In this document: positions 36,431 through 45,655 of the stretch, piece by piece
Layout of the letters: every line of letters begins with the position of its first letter
Position numbering within the stretch: the stretch's first letter is position 1
DNA from: Streptomyces sp. NBC_00878
GTDB lineage: Bacteria > Actinomycetota > Actinomycetes > Streptomycetales > Streptomycetaceae
Length of the DNA stretch: 64,000 nt
NCBI RefSeq assembly: GCF_026341515.1
Contig: NZ_JAPEOK010000001.1
Coordinates: forward strand, 5,952,001-6,016,000
Reading direction: 5' to 3'
The notes under the pieces: model-generated
The model's database searches: none
Told to the model about the DNA's origin: nothing
The model's input: the letters and a program-made list of their open reading frames with translations, nothing else
Program-made: the position numbers and the translations under genes

Positions 36431-38086
36431 ATGTACACCAGCCGCCAGCCCAGCTCACCCCGGGCCACCCGGCCCCTCCGGGCCCCCCGATCTCTCCCGG
36501 GCACCCCACCCCTCCGGGCCCATCGATCCCTTCGCGCGTGCGGCACGCTGCTCGCCGTCGCCGGACTGCTCGTCTCCGCCTGCTCCGCGGGGAGTTCGAC
36601 GAGCACCGCGAGCCCGGCCGGGGCGGCTGTGCTGCGCGCGCTGCCCGAGGCCACCCCGTCGGCGCTGTCCCCGTACTACGGCCAGCGCCCGACCTGGCGC
36701 TCCTGCGGTGCCCCCGGCTTCGAGTGCGCCACGCTGAAGGCCCCGCTCGACTACGCCGAGCCGGCCAAGGGCGACATCGAGCTGGCCGTCGCCCGCAAGA
36801 AGGCCACGGGCCCGGGCAAGCGGCTCGGTTCGCTGCTGGTCAACCCGGGCGGGCCGGGCGGTTCGGCGGTCGGCTACCTCCAGGCGTACGCCGGAATCGG
36901 CTACCCGGCGAAGGTCCGCGCCCGCTATGACATGGTCGCGGTCGACCCGCGCGGCGTCGCCCGCAGCGAGCCCGTCGAATGCCTCACCGGGCGCGAGATG
37001 GACGCGTACACGCAGACGGACTCGACCCCCGACGACGCGCGCGAGACCGGCGAACTGGTCGATGCCTTCAAGGAGTTCGCGGAGGGCTGCGGGCAGCGCT
37101 CGGGGAATCTGCTGCGGCACGTGTCCACGGTCGAGGCGGCCCGGGACATGGACCTCGTGCGCGCGGCACTGGGCGACGAGAAGCTGACGTATGTGGGTGC
37201 GTCGTACGGCACGTTTCTGGGGGCGACGTACGCGGGCCTGTACCCGGAGCGGGTCGGCCGTCTCGTCCTGGACGGCGCGCTGGATCCGTCGCTGCCCGCG
37301 CGGAAGATGAACCAGGACCAGACGGTCGGCTTCGAGACGGCGTTCCAGTCCTTCGCCAAGGACTGCGTACGCGAGTCGGATTGCCCGCTGGGTGGCGCGG
37401 GCACGTCGACGGAGGAGGTGGGCAAGAACCTGAAGGCCTTCTTCCGGAAGCTGGACGAGGCCCCCATCGAGACGGGTGACGCGGACGGCCGCAAGCTGGG
37501 CGAGGCGCTGGCCACGACAGGCGTCATCGCCGCGATGTACGACGAAGGGGCCTGGCCCCAACTGCGCGACGCCCTCGCCATGGCCATCCAGGACAAGGAC
37601 GGCGCGGGCCTGCTCGCTCTCTCCGACGGCTACTACGAGCGCGATTCCGACGGCAAGTACGAGAACCTGATGTTCGCCAACGCGGCGGTCAACTGCCTGG
37701 ACCTGCCGGCGGCCTTCTCCTCCCCCGAGGAGGTGAAGGAGGCGCTCCCCTCGTTCGAGCAGGCGTCCCCGGTCTTCGGCGAGAGCCTCGCCTGGGCTTC
37801 TTTGAACTGCACGTACTGGCCCGTGATGGCGACCGGCGAACCGCACACCATCGAGGCGAAGGGCGCCGCTCCCATCGTCGTCGTCGGCACCACCCGCGAC
37901 CCCGCGACCCCGTACCGGTGGGCCCAGTCCCTCGCCGGCCAGCTCTCCTCCGGCACCCTCCTCACCTACGACGGCGACGGCCACACGGCGTACGGGCGGG
38001 GCAGCGCGTGCATCGACTCCGCGATCAACGACTACCTCCTCGAAGGCACCCCTCCGAAGGACGGAAAGCGCTGCTCAGGGGCGTGA
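36431..38086 (+). CDS. Secreted alpha/beta-hydrolase lipoprotein (tripeptidyl aminopeptidase family)
   Basis: The 551-residue protein has an Arg-rich n-region, a hydrophobic core and lipobox LVSAC. The mature enzyme has the oxyanion region LLVNPGGPGGSA, the nucleophile elbow GASYGT with S258, and a C-terminal TAP-like part carrying the acid in TTRDPATPY and the histidine in GDGHTAYG. It is the SlpD/SlpE/tripeptidyl aminopeptidase-like family of streptomycetes, which removes N-terminal peptides from exported proteins outside the cell. ATG at 36431 is chosen; a TTG at 36404 is possible. It is the last core gene before the tRNA and island. Confidence 0.85.
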   Translation: MYTSRQPSSPRATRPLRAPRSLPGTPPLRAHRSLRACGTLLAVAGLLVSACSAGSSTSTASPAGAAVLRALPEATPSALSPYYGQRPTWRSCGAPGFECATLKAPLDYAEPAKGDIELAVARKKATGPGKRLGSLLVNPGGPGGSAVGYLQAYAGIGYPAKVRARYDMVAVDPRGVARSEPVECLTGREMDAYTQTDSTPDDARETGELVDAFKEFAEGCGQRSGNLLRHVSTVEAARDMDLVRAALGDEKLTYVGASYGTFLGATYAGLYPERVGRLVLDGALDPSLPARKMNQDQTVGFETAFQSFAKDCVRESDCPLGGAGTSTEEVGKNLKAFFRKLDEAPIETGDADGRKLGEALATTGVIAAMYDEGAWPQLRDALAMAIQDKDGAGLLALSDGYYERDSDGKYENLMFANAAVNCLDLPAAFSSPEEVKEALPSFEQASPVFGESLAWASLNCTYWPVMATGEPHTIEAKGAAPIVVVGTTRDPATPYRWAQSLAGQLSSGTLLTYDGDGHTAYGRGSACIDSAINDYLLEGTPPKDGKRCSGA

Positions 38087-38187
38087 TCACGCGGTCTCCG
38101 GGGGTGCCTCCAGGGCGAGTACGGAGCACCCCCCGAAACTGTGTAGACTTACGCCCGTTGCCGATCGCACCATAGTTCTGGCAGCAC

Positions 38188-38261
38188 GCCGCCTTAGCTC
38201 AGATGGCCAGAGCAACGCACTCGTAATGCGTAGGTCTCGGGTTCGAATCCCGAAGGCGGCT
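38188..38261 (+). tRNA. tRNA-Thr (CGT anticodon)
   Basis: A full cloverleaf folds here. The acceptor GCCGCCT pairs with AGGCGGC, the D-stem is GCTC/GAGC, the anticodon stem ACGCA/TGCGT holds loop CTCGTAA with anticodon CGT (reads ACG), and the T-arm is TCGGG-TTCGAAT-CCCGA. There is no encoded CCA. It is the intact copy at the left boundary of the island; its 3' part is repeated at 45576 and 52955. Confidence 0.97.
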
Positions 38262-38262
38262 C
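38222..38262 (+). repeat. Attachment site, left copy (3' part of tRNA-Thr)
   Basis: This 41-bp stretch, from the anticodon to one base past the tRNA, is identical to 45576-45616. A longer 86-bp version (38226-38311, one mismatch) recurs at 52955-53040. It is the att core typical of tyrosine-recombinase elements. Confidence 0.9.
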
Positions 38263-38267
38263 TGTGG

Positions 38268-38311
38268 AAGCCTCAGGACTCACTCGCCGTGACCTGGGGC
38301 TTTTGCTTTTT
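38268..38311 (+). terminator. tRNA-Thr terminator
   Basis: A 10-bp stem (AAGCCTCAGG with CCTGGGGCTT, one G-U pair) is followed by TTGCTTTTT. The whole unit is duplicated exactly at 52997-53040. Confidence 0.85.
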
Positions 38312-38516
38312 CCGCCCCCCGCGTCGGCCGACACAGCCTCCCCGGTTCGTGCCACCAAATCCAAGGGGTGCGCGAGGGGAGCGCATCAGCGCAGACTTTG
38401 TGCGCGGGGGTGCGCGAGGGATGGTGCGGTAGCGCCGTCGAAAGGCGTGGGAAGGCTTCTTGGCGAGCAGGCCGGTTTTGTGGAAACGTTCCAACCCGCA
38501 CTTCTAGGCTGGGTCC

Positions 38517-39155
38517 GTGGCAGATCGATTGGACATTCTCCCGTTCAAGACCCTGGTGACGCAGGCGGGTGCCGTGTTGCTGACACACGGAGTCGAGGTC
38601 GAGGCGACATCGGTGCGGGGCGTCGCGGAGCACCTCGTCGAGGCCATGGCTCAGCAGGTGGGCATGGACCATGAAGAAGCTGTCCATCTGGTGACCCCGG
38701 AAGCCGTCGCGGAGATCATCATGAAGGCGGCAAGTGAAGACGACCAGGGAGTCTCTGGCCCGCACGCGGTGTGCCCGGTGCGGATCGACGACCGTACGGT
38801 CAGCGCCCCGGTCGAGTCGCACGGCCACTTGGTCATGGCTGCTTCGCAGGCCGGCAAGTACGCCGGCCTCAACGATGACGGAGCGGCTGCGGCTCACCTC
38901 CTGGATCTCGCTACCGAGATTGGCGCGGCCCTCGTGAGGAACCATGCTGATGGGGCAGCGGAGATCTCCATGGGAGTGCTCGACGAACTGGCCGAGTTGG
39001 TGGACTCGGTGGCTGACCGTGTCGAGACGAGCGGTTGGAGTATCTGTCCCTGTGGCGATGACCACGACCAACGCTCGGTGGATGTCGGCACGGTCACGGT
39101 CATGCGTCACCATGCTGCTCTGGCTCGCGGCCTCCGGGGGCAGGCCGATGGCTAG
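38517..39155 (+). CDS. Hypothetical protein in island segment A
   Basis: The 212-residue acidic, mostly helical protein (GTG start) has no signal peptide or membrane helix. It has a Cys-Asp-His motif near the C-terminus (SICPCGDDHD) that could bind a metal. I do not recognise a family. It is the first gene inside the island, reading toward the helicase remnant, and is separated from the CHAT module by broken sequence. It is probably a cargo or former accessory gene. Confidence 0.6.
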   Translation: MADRLDILPFKTLVTQAGAVLLTHGVEVEATSVRGVAEHLVEAMAQQVGMDHEEAVHLVTPEAVAEIIMKAASEDDQGVSGPHAVCPVRIDDRTVSAPVESHGHLVMAASQAGKYAGLNDDGAAAAHLLDLATEIGAALVRNHADGAAEISMGVLDELAELVDSVADRVETSGWSICPCGDDHDQRSVDVGTVTVMRHHAALARGLRGQADG

Positions 39156-39341
39156 GCTCGTCAGCGCGCGATGAAGAGTTCAGCACAGAGCCCGCATGGG
39201 CCAGAAGCGACGGCTGAGAGGGCACTGGACTCGCTACGAGAAGTGTGACGACTTCAGCAGCACCGCCGCGTCATTGAGGACCAACAGCCCGGCGGATACG
39301 CCGTGGGGCTCGTAGACGGCCCCCGGGATCCGTGCCGGTGA

Positions 39342-39527
39342 TCGCGTCAGGACGTCCGCGACGTGGGAGGCGTCGGTCCGTACGAGAAGTATGAGACGAC
39401 CGACCCCAAGCGCTACGAACGCGAACTCAAGAAGAGACGCAACCAGTTGTTCGTCGCTACGACCCGAGCCCGTGACGCGTTGCGCATTTCCTGGCACGGC
39501 AGGCCGAGCCCGTTCCTGCCGCTGTAG
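39342..39527 (+). pseudogene. C-terminal remnant of a UvrD/Rep-type helicase
   Basis: An open frame of about 60 codons ends with QLFVATTRARDALRISWHG then RPSPFLPL and a stop. That is motif VI (VATTRARD) and the C-terminus of a UvrD-like helicase. There is no start codon, no ribosome site and no upstream helicase body within 180 bases, so it is a fragment left by deletion or recombination. Such helicases are frequent in defence and conjugative elements. Confidence 0.65.
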
Positions 39528-39650
39528 GCCTGGTCGAATCTCCAGAGCGATGAGCCGTTCGTCGCGGGGCGGGAGGGTGTCGGTCGCAACCAGGACACGG
39601 CTCAGGCGAGCCAGTACCGTGCCCGGGGTGTAGCCGGGTGAGTTATCCAT
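39528..39650 (-). pseudogene. Truncated third gene of the membrane-protein operon
   Basis: An ATG at 39650 overlaps the stop of the upstream gene by eight bases, a normal coupled arrangement. About 40 codons (MDNSPGYTPGTVLARLSRVL then VATDTLPPRDERLIALE) show coding-like third positions. At about 39528 the frame runs antisense into the helicase tail, so the rest of the gene is lost. An ORF continues on paper to 39234, but that part is the complement of the helicase fragment. The gene is thus cut at the same junction that truncated the helicase. Confidence 0.5.
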
Positions 39651-40533
39651 CTTTACGGAGGATGCGGGTGACCTCCAGACCGATATCCCTGGAGAACGTT
39701 CCAGAGCAGTTGACTCCCAACTGCTCCGCCAGGTCTCGTCCGTATAGATCCACAGTGGACTCCGCCAGTTCGGCCAGCGTGGCGGCGGCCGTACGGCCGC
39801 GTGACCACGCCACCAGGCACGTGACCATGCTGATCACGCCAGAGGGCCACCACCAGCCTGCCAACGGCAGATAGAGCAGTCCCCAGCCAAACAGGCGAGC
39901 CTCGGCCGACAGCGCGGTCCGCGCCGCGATGAGTTCCGCACACGTCGCGTCCGGCATGCACAACCACAACCGTGGCCAGAGAGAGGCGAAGTCCACGTCG
40001 TACATCAGGTGGACGCGTTCACTAGTGGCGCGGACACGGTCGCCCATCCAGGTCGGCCGTTCCGGATTCACGGGACAGATCTGGTCCCGTGCGATGAGCA
40101 GAGCGTCCAGTTCGTAGGCGGTGGCTTCGTGGGAGGCTTCTCCGGAGCCTCGGAGCAGGGCCGTCCGATACCTCTGGTCTGCGATCGACCAACGGGTACG
40201 GCGGCGGGCCGTCAGCCAGCGGCTCGCCCTGCCGCGACTCGTGGTCAGCCACAGCCGCTCCACACCACCGCCCACCGCCCGGGCGGCCAGTCCCACAGCG
40301 CTTGCCCCGAGCCCGAGGAAGACCACGAACATCAAGACCTGCCCGGTGCCCCGAGACGCTCCGCCGATGCTGTTCACCGCGTCCGCCAGGGCCCTGACGT
40401 CGTACCAGCGCTCATGCCCCAGCACCAGCACGCCGGCCCCCGACACGGCCAGAAAGAGGGCCCCCGGCAAAACCAGCAGCGTCAGCCAGCGGTCCGCCGC
40501 CCGCTTGCCGAGTTCGGCGAGGAAGGCGTTCAC
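39643..40533 (-). CDS. Membrane protein next to the CHAT gene
   Basis: The 296-residue protein starts with GTG (VNAFLAELGKRAADRW), overlapping the stop of the upstream gene by four bases. Hydrophobic segments are evident near residues 16-40 (LTLLVLPGALFLAVSGAGVLVLG) and 62-85, then again near 215-245 (LFGWGLLYLPLAGWWWPSGV), giving about four helices around a cytoplasmic middle domain. I know no function for it. Its genomic pairing with a divergent TPR-CHAT gene suggests an effector, pore or substrate of the peptidase module. Confidence 0.65.
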   Translation of the reverse strand: MNAFLAELGKRAADRWLTLLVLPGALFLAVSGAGVLVLGHERWYDVRALADAVNSIGGASRGTGQVLMFVVFLGLGASAVGLAARAVGGGVERLWLTTSRGRASRWLTARRRTRWSIADQRYRTALLRGSGEASHEATAYELDALLIARDQICPVNPERPTWMGDRVRATSERVHLMYDVDFASLWPRLWLCMPDATCAELIAARTALSAEARLFGWGLLYLPLAGWWWPSGVISMVTCLVAWSRGRTAAATLAELAESTVDLYGRDLAEQLGVNCSGTFSRDIGLEVTRILRKDG

Positions 40534-40952
40534 CCTCTGATTCGCTCTGTCACCAGGGATGTGTCGTGCACCGCGCACTGTGGCGGGTCGAGTCGAGCCG
40601 TCCAGGTCATGCCTTCGACCCGGGCGCAACGCAGGAACCCTGGACAGCGCAGCACCTCGTGCACGGCGTGCGCGGTCACACCGGGCAACGACCGGTAGCC
40701 CACGCCCGGTGGTGGCGTCGTACGGTACCTGCCCATACCGCCGGGTAACCCTGACTGGCGCAACTCCGCGTCCAGATCTGCCAGCAAGGGAGCCACCTCG
40801 CCCTCGGTGGCGTCGTTGCGCCGCGCCGCCGCCACGGCCCGCAAGGCCACCGTGCGTGCTGTGCCGGGCGCGGCGATAGGCCCTGTGGTCTCGGCGAGCC
40901 TCAGGCACAGCCACGCCAGCGAGTCCGTCGAACTGCTTCCTGTTACGCCCAT
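40530..40952 (-). CDS. Small hypothetical protein, first gene of the operon divergent from the CHAT gene
   Basis: The 140-residue soluble protein starts with ATG at 40952 (MGVTGSSSTDSLAWL). It has a helical N-terminal part (VALRAVAAARRNDATEGEV) and a C-terminal part with Cys and Trp residues (VLRCPGFLRCARVEGMTW). It looks like a small adaptor domain fused to nothing else, comparable to effector-associated domains in bacterial conflict systems, but I cannot assign it to a named family. It is coupled to the membrane-protein gene by a four-base overlap and shares a 94-bp divergent promoter with the CHAT gene. Confidence 0.6.
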   Translation of the reverse strand: MGVTGSSSTDSLAWLCLRLAETTGPIAAPGTARTVALRAVAAARRNDATEGEVAPLLADLDAELRQSGLPGGMGRYRTTPPPGVGYRSLPGVTAHAVHEVLRCPGFLRCARVEGMTWTARLDPPQCAVHDTSLVTERIRG

Positions 40953-41046
40953 CGTGCTCCTGTCCGGACAAGCCTCTGCGTCAGCCAAGTAGATCTAGTA
41001 TGAGGCGAGTTGGTGCATGCGACGGGATCTTTGGTGGGGAGCGTCC

Positions 41047-44000
41047 GTGGCGGACGACGAGCAATTGACCGCACTGTTCGCCGCGGCGTACGACCGGGCC
41101 CAAGCCGTGATGAACGGTGGGGACGGCGAGGTCGTGTTGGGCGTAGACGCGATGGACGAAGCGGCCGAGTTGCACGCTGCCATGGGGCGAAGTAGTTGGG
41201 CCTTTTACTACACGGGTCTGCTGGCCTGGCTGAGATTCGCGGCTCGCCGGGATCCTCGGGACATCTCGGACCTCATGCTGGCCTTGCGGGTTTTCGCTGT
41301 CTGGTTCGAACACGATCCCGAGCACGTGCCCTCACGGATCCAGAGCGTGTTGCGGGTGGAGGTGCCTGAGTCCGTTGAACCGGCGGTGGAGGGTGCCCCC
41401 GTACACCCGTACCAGCTCAACGCCGTCGCCATCGATTTGTTGACCAGCGAACCGCCGGAGCTCGCCGTTGTAAGCGTGGCGCTGTCGCGCGCGGCGATCT
41501 TGGTTGCGCTCCCCGACGGTGAGTTGATCCCGGCCTTGTTTCAGAACCTCGGCGCTGCCCTCGTCTCGCTCGGCCTGGCGACCGAGGACCCGGAAATCCT
41601 CGGAGAGGCGGTGAAAGTGCAGCGGGCGACAGTGGACAGCGTGCCGAAGGATGGGTACCTGATGCCGATGTGCCTCGCCTGCCTTGCGCTCGCCCTCGGC
41701 TACCTGCACGAACACAGCCGCGACCGAAGACATCTCGACGAAGCCCTCGCCGCGATGGAACGGGCTCTGGAACTGACCCGTCACGATGACCCGGAGCTCC
41801 CGGACCGGTTGAGTGACCACGCCCAGCTGCTGTTGAGCAAGCACGCGTGCTCCGGTGAGCTGGAGGATGCCCACCAAGCCCACAGTTCCATTGGCTTGGC
41901 CCTGGCACTCACGACGGCTGACCACCCACGACGTGCGGTGTACGAGAAGGTCGGCCGTGTGACCGAGTTGGCGGTCGTAGCTCACTTCTCGATGAAGGAG
42001 GAGCCGGGGCGTTCGCCCACCATGGTGACGGTGAACGAAGCCCTGGAGGAGATCGCGACGCTGCGCGGGGAACTGGCCGAACTCGCGGACGGCGATCCGC
42101 TCGAACGGGCAGTGACAACGTCTGTATTGGCGCTCAAGCACGAGCGACGCTGGTCACGCATGGGCACGTTGGAAGATCTGGAAGAGGCGATCCGGCATTA
42201 CCACGCGGCCCTGAACCAATTGCCCGAGGACCATGGGCGGTACGCGGAGAGCACGCAGGGGTTGATCTTCTGCCTCATGGCCCGTCACCGGCTGTTTGCG
42301 GCGATTGAGGATCTTGAGGAGGTCGTCGCCCTGGAGCGCCGCCTCGTGACGGTCAGAGAGACGGGGTCGGCCGCGCGGCATGCCGTGCAGCTCGTCGAAC
42401 TGGCTAACGTGCTCATGGGCCGCTACGAGTTGCGAGGCGACGCCGCGGACTTCGAGGAAGCGCTCCAGCGTGGCGAAAAGGCGGTCGAGGTGGCCGAGGA
42501 GGGCGGTGAGGAGTGGCTGCTGGCGCGGGTGACGGTGGCACAGGCATTGCTGATACGTCACAGGGACAGGGACGACACGTCGACCGATAGGTTCGATGAC
42601 CTGGAACGGGCCGTTGACTGGCTGGAGGCCGCCGTCGACGGACTGCCCGCCGACCACGTCAACGCCGGTGTCGCCTTGCAGAATCTGGCCGCCGCGCTGA
42701 CCGCGCGGTACTACGAGCACGGCGCCCTCACGGATCTGGACACGGCTGCCGAACGGCTGAGGGAGGCCTACGCCGCCGTACGCCTGCATCCTGAGCAGCG
42801 AATCAGGGATCACGAGCCGGGGTTGATGCTCGGGCAAGTGCTGCATCAGAGGTGGCTGCGCCACGGGGCGTTCAGCGACCTGGACGAAGCAGTGGCGGTG
42901 ACCCGACAGGTTGTCCGAGCCGTCCCCGACGGTTGGTCCGACCGGGACGGCGTGCGCGTCAGGCTGGTGCGGTTGCTGCTCGCACGCTACGGCAGGACAG
43001 GGATCCGAGCGGACCTCACCGAAGCCAGCCGGCTCGCCCGTCAGGCCGTCCGCGAGACCCCCGAGGACGATTTGAGAGCCTTGAACCGTGCGCGGGCCGC
43101 GCATGCGGACGCTCTCCTGACAACACTGCCCGGCGAGCCGGGACCCACTCCGGAGAACACGGCGGAGGCGGTCGGTCTGCGCCGGCAAGCACACACCTCC
43201 GCGCCCACGCCTGAGACGTCCGTCGGCCTGGCCCGCGCCCTGGACGCACACCACCGGGCCACTGCAGCCGGTGGACCCCCACCGGACGAAGCCCGTCACC
43301 TGTTGGAGACAGCACTACCCAATGAGCGTGGCCGACGCCCCGAAGCGCTCGCCGCCCTCGGTGCCCTCCTGGGACAGTCCCCCGACCCGCCCGCTCGTGA
43401 GCGGGCCGAGGAATGCTTCCGCGAGGTCGCGCTGATGACCGACGCGGCTCCCGCCGAGCGGCTGGAGGCCGCCCAGCGCTGGGCCGAACTCCTCGCCTCG
43501 CAAGCGAAGTGGGAGCAGGCCGCCAAGGCGTATCAAGTCGCGCTCGCCCTCCTGCCCCAGCTGGCGCCGCACACCCTTGAGCGCACCGACCGCGAGCACG
43601 GCCTCGGTTCAGCCACCGGACTCGCGTCCCACGCCGCGGCCTGCTTGCTACGCCTGGACCGCAGTGAGACGGCCATCCGGCTCTGGGAGGCGGGCCGCGG
43701 CGTGCTCTGGGAGCAACAGACGGAGACTCGCGGTGATCTCGCAGCCCTACGTGCCACCGCACCCCGACTGGCCCGCTCCTACGAGGAATTACGAGAGCGA
43801 CTCGATGCTCAAGATCGGGCCGGCTCGCTCACGGACCCATCGACCCCGTACGGCTGGCAGAGCGAACTGGAGGCGCAGCCGGGCATGGCGGCCGAACAGC
43901 GCCGACGGTTGGGACAGCAGTGGCAGTCGCTCCTGGAGGAGATCCGTTCTCTGGAAGCCTTTGCCGATTTCCCTCGCCTGCCTGGTGAGCGCGACATCCC

Positions 44001-45021
44001 TCACTCCGGTGTCACGGGACCGGTCGTAGCGATCCTCACCAGCACCTACGGCAGCTGTGCCGTGCTTCTCGGACCGGACGGGGTCATGGCCCGAGTGCCG
44101 TTGCCGGGGCTGACTCCCGGCGCGGTGGCTGAGTACACCGATCGACTCAACGGGGCGCTGAAGGAGGCCGTCGACCCACGGACTTCACACGAGAGGCGAC
44201 GCGCGGCCGAGGAGTCCATCTCCGCGGTGCTCGAATGGCTGGGATCGACTGTGACAGGGCCTGTGCTTGCCGCGCTCGGGTATCGCCCGGTGGCCACCGG
44301 GGAACCGCTGCCGCGCTTGTGGTGGGTGCCGGACGGGGCACTCGCCCAGCTACCGCTCCACGCTGCCGGGACAGCTCTCCAACAGGTCTGCTCCTCGTAT
44401 GCGCTGACGCTCGGCACGCTGCGCCGAGCGTCAGCGAACACTGCCATGCCCCCAGCGCCGAGGGTCCTGGCCGTCGCCATGCCGCAGACGCCGGGCGCCG
44501 AACCCATCGAGGGCGCGGCGGCAGAAGCGCGACATCTCGCCGAGCGGTACGGTGCACAGGTGCTGATCGGCGAACAAGCCACACACGACGCGGTATGCGC
44601 CGCTCTTCCCGACTACGAAGTGGTCCACTTCGCCTGTCACAGCGACGGCTCCGGGCTACTGCTCCAGGACCATCGCACAAGACCGCTCACCGTTTTCGAG
44701 ATTTCCCGTCTGGAGCTTCCGCGGGCGAAGCTGGCCTACCTGTCCGCGTGCACGACATCGCTCGGGCCTCGTCAGCTCGCTGACGAGGCCGTGCATCTGG
44801 CCGCGGCCTTCCAGCAGGCCGGGTTTCCGCATGTGATCGGAACGTTGTGGTCGGTGGAGGACGCAGTGGCGAAGTCCCTCTGCGCCGACGTGTACGACGC
44901 GCTGCCCGGTCTCGACACGACGTCGGCGGCTGAAGCCCTGCACCGTGCAACACGAGACCTGAGTGAGCGCTACCCCGACAGCCCCAGCCTGTGGGCGGCG
45001 TTCGTGCACTTCGGCCCATGA
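41047..45021 (+). CDS. TPR-CHAT protein (caspase-like cysteine peptidase)
   Basis: The 1324-residue cytoplasmic protein has helical tetratricopeptide-like repeats over most of residues about 100-870 (for example DLEEAIRHYHAALNQLPEDH and DLEEVVALERRLVTVRE). A linker follows, then a C-terminal CHAT peptidase domain from about residue 980. The catalytic dyad is intact: H1198 in VVHFACHSDG and C1235 in YLSACTTS. The ending IGTLWSVEDAVAKSL..WAAFVHFG is typical of CHAT. CHAT proteases cleave partner proteins in immune systems such as TPR-CHAT/Csx29 and gasdermin loci. GTG at 41047 has a GGGGAG site. No CRISPR or gasdermin gene is nearby, so trigger and substrate are unknown. Confidence 0.9.
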   Translation: MADDEQLTALFAAAYDRAQAVMNGGDGEVVLGVDAMDEAAELHAAMGRSSWAFYYTGLLAWLRFAARRDPRDISDLMLALRVFAVWFEHDPEHVPSRIQSVLRVEVPESVEPAVEGAPVHPYQLNAVAIDLLTSEPPELAVVSVALSRAAILVALPDGELIPALFQNLGAALVSLGLATEDPEILGEAVKVQRATVDSVPKDGYLMPMCLACLALALGYLHEHSRDRRHLDEALAAMERALELTRHDDPELPDRLSDHAQLLLSKHACSGELEDAHQAHSSIGLALALTTADHPRRAVYEKVGRVTELAVVAHFSMKEEPGRSPTMVTVNEALEEIATLRGELAELADGDPLERAVTTSVLALKHERRWSRMGTLEDLEEAIRHYHAALNQLPEDHGRYAESTQGLIFCLMARHRLFAAIEDLEEVVALERRLVTVRETGSAARHAVQLVELANVLMGRYELRGDAADFEEALQRGEKAVEVAEEGGEEWLLARVTVAQALLIRHRDRDDTSTDRFDDLERAVDWLEAAVDGLPADHVNAGVALQNLAAALTARYYEHGALTDLDTAAERLREAYAAVRLHPEQRIRDHEPGLMLGQVLHQRWLRHGAFSDLDEAVAVTRQVVRAVPDGWSDRDGVRVRLVRLLLARYGRTGIRADLTEASRLARQAVRETPEDDLRALNRARAAHADALLTTLPGEPGPTPENTAEAVGLRRQAHTSAPTPETSVGLARALDAHHRATAAGGPPPDEARHLLETALPNERGRRPEALAALGALLGQSPDPPARERAEECFREVALMTDAAPAERLEAAQRWAELLASQAKWEQAAKAYQVALALLPQLAPHTLERTDREHGLGSATGLASHAAACLLRLDRSETAIRLWEAGRGVLWEQQTETRGDLAALRATAPRLARSYEELRERLDAQDRAGSLTDPSTPYGWQSELEAQPGMAAEQRRRLGQQWQSLLEEIRSLEAFADFPRLPGERDIPHSGVTGPVVAILTSTYGSCAVLLGPDGVMARVPLPGLTPGAVAEYTDRLNGALKEAVDPRTSHERRRAAEESISAVLEWLGSTVTGPVLAALGYRPVATGEPLPRLWWVPDGALAQLPLHAAGTALQQVCSSYALTLGTLRRASANTAMPPAPRVLAVAMPQTPGAEPIEGAAAEARHLAERYGAQVLIGEQATHDAVCAALPDYEVVHFACHSDGSGLLLQDHRTRPLTVFEISRLELPRAKLAYLSACTTSLGPRQLADEAVHLAAAFQQAGFPHVIGTLWSVEDAVAKSLCADVYDALPGLDTTSAAEALHRATRDLSERYPDSPSLWAAFVHFGP

Positions 45022-45575
45022 ACCCGAGCCGCAAGCCCGGATCGTATCGCTGACCAGGAACGGCAACGGGCGAGGAAGGCGGCCCTTCACCCAAGACTGC
45101 CTCGTCACGAGTTGGGACGCCGCGGGCGAAGGTCGGGCGGCCCCTGTTTCGCGGGGCGCCGAGATACTTTGGGGGCTGTCTAAAACGGAGCTTGGTGGAC
45201 ACCAACGTCTCCAACCCAGACCATCAGGTGCGGTTGAGCTTCTTGGGGTGAGGGAGATCGTCCTGGTGTGGCCGTCGATAAACCACTCCGGGGGACGTGA
45301 CCCGGGTGCACTCCCTGGGAGACAATGAAGGGGCAGCGCTGAGGCCCTGGCTCGAATTGTCTGATGCTGACAATACGGCCGCAGCCAGGAAGTCGGGTCG
45401 CTGTCCGGGACTGGAATGTCACCGGTGGCTACCAGGGGAGCGCAAGGGGAGCGCGGACGCCTTTGGACGGTGCAACATGGGGTGCGAACAGCGGGACCGC
45501 CACATGTGCTCTGATCTGCGAAAACGGGATTTGATACGACCGCGCAGCACAGCCCGGCATGACCCCTATCGGTCC
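45022..45575. other. Noncoding right arm of segment A
   Basis: I see no gene here; reverse-strand frames are shadows. Bases about 45426-45575 align loosely with 52808-52954, with shared pieces such as GGACGCCT.TGGACGGTGCA.CA, TCTGATC and CGCGCAGCA. Both blocks precede an att copy, so they look like homologous recombinase-binding arms. Confidence 0.5.
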
Positions 45576-45616
45576 CGTAATGCGTAGGTCTCGGGTTCGA
45601 ATCCCGAAGGCGGCTC
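45576..45616 (+). repeat. Attachment site, middle copy
   Basis: The 41 bp are identical to 38222-38262 of tRNA-Thr. Only the anticodon-to-3' part is present, so it does not encode a tRNA. It separates island segments A and B. Confidence 0.92.
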
Positions 45617-45621
45617 CAAGG

Positions 45622-45655
45622 GAAACCGCAGGTCAGGAATCTGACCTGCGGTTTC
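45622..45655 (+). terminator. Perfect hairpin terminator after the middle att copy
   Basis: A 15-bp perfect stem with a GAAT loop is followed by TTTGTTTTT, a classical intrinsic terminator six bases past the att core. It differs from the tRNA terminator at the other two copies. Confidence 0.85.

Larger units (their letters stand above)
38262..45616. mobile_element. Genomic island segment A (tRNA-Thr integrated)
   Basis: The segment is bounded by exact 41-bp tRNA-Thr 3'-end repeats. It carries a hypothetical gene, a helicase tail, a small membrane-protein operon and the TPR-CHAT gene. It has no integrase, excisionase or replication gene, so it looks like a degraded or cis-mobilised element. 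Confidence 0.75.

Noticed and set aside
39234..39527. Continuation of the truncated operon gene as a 138-residue protein
   Set aside because: This part is the exact complement of the helicase C-terminal fragment, whose motif VI is clearly the real coding sense.
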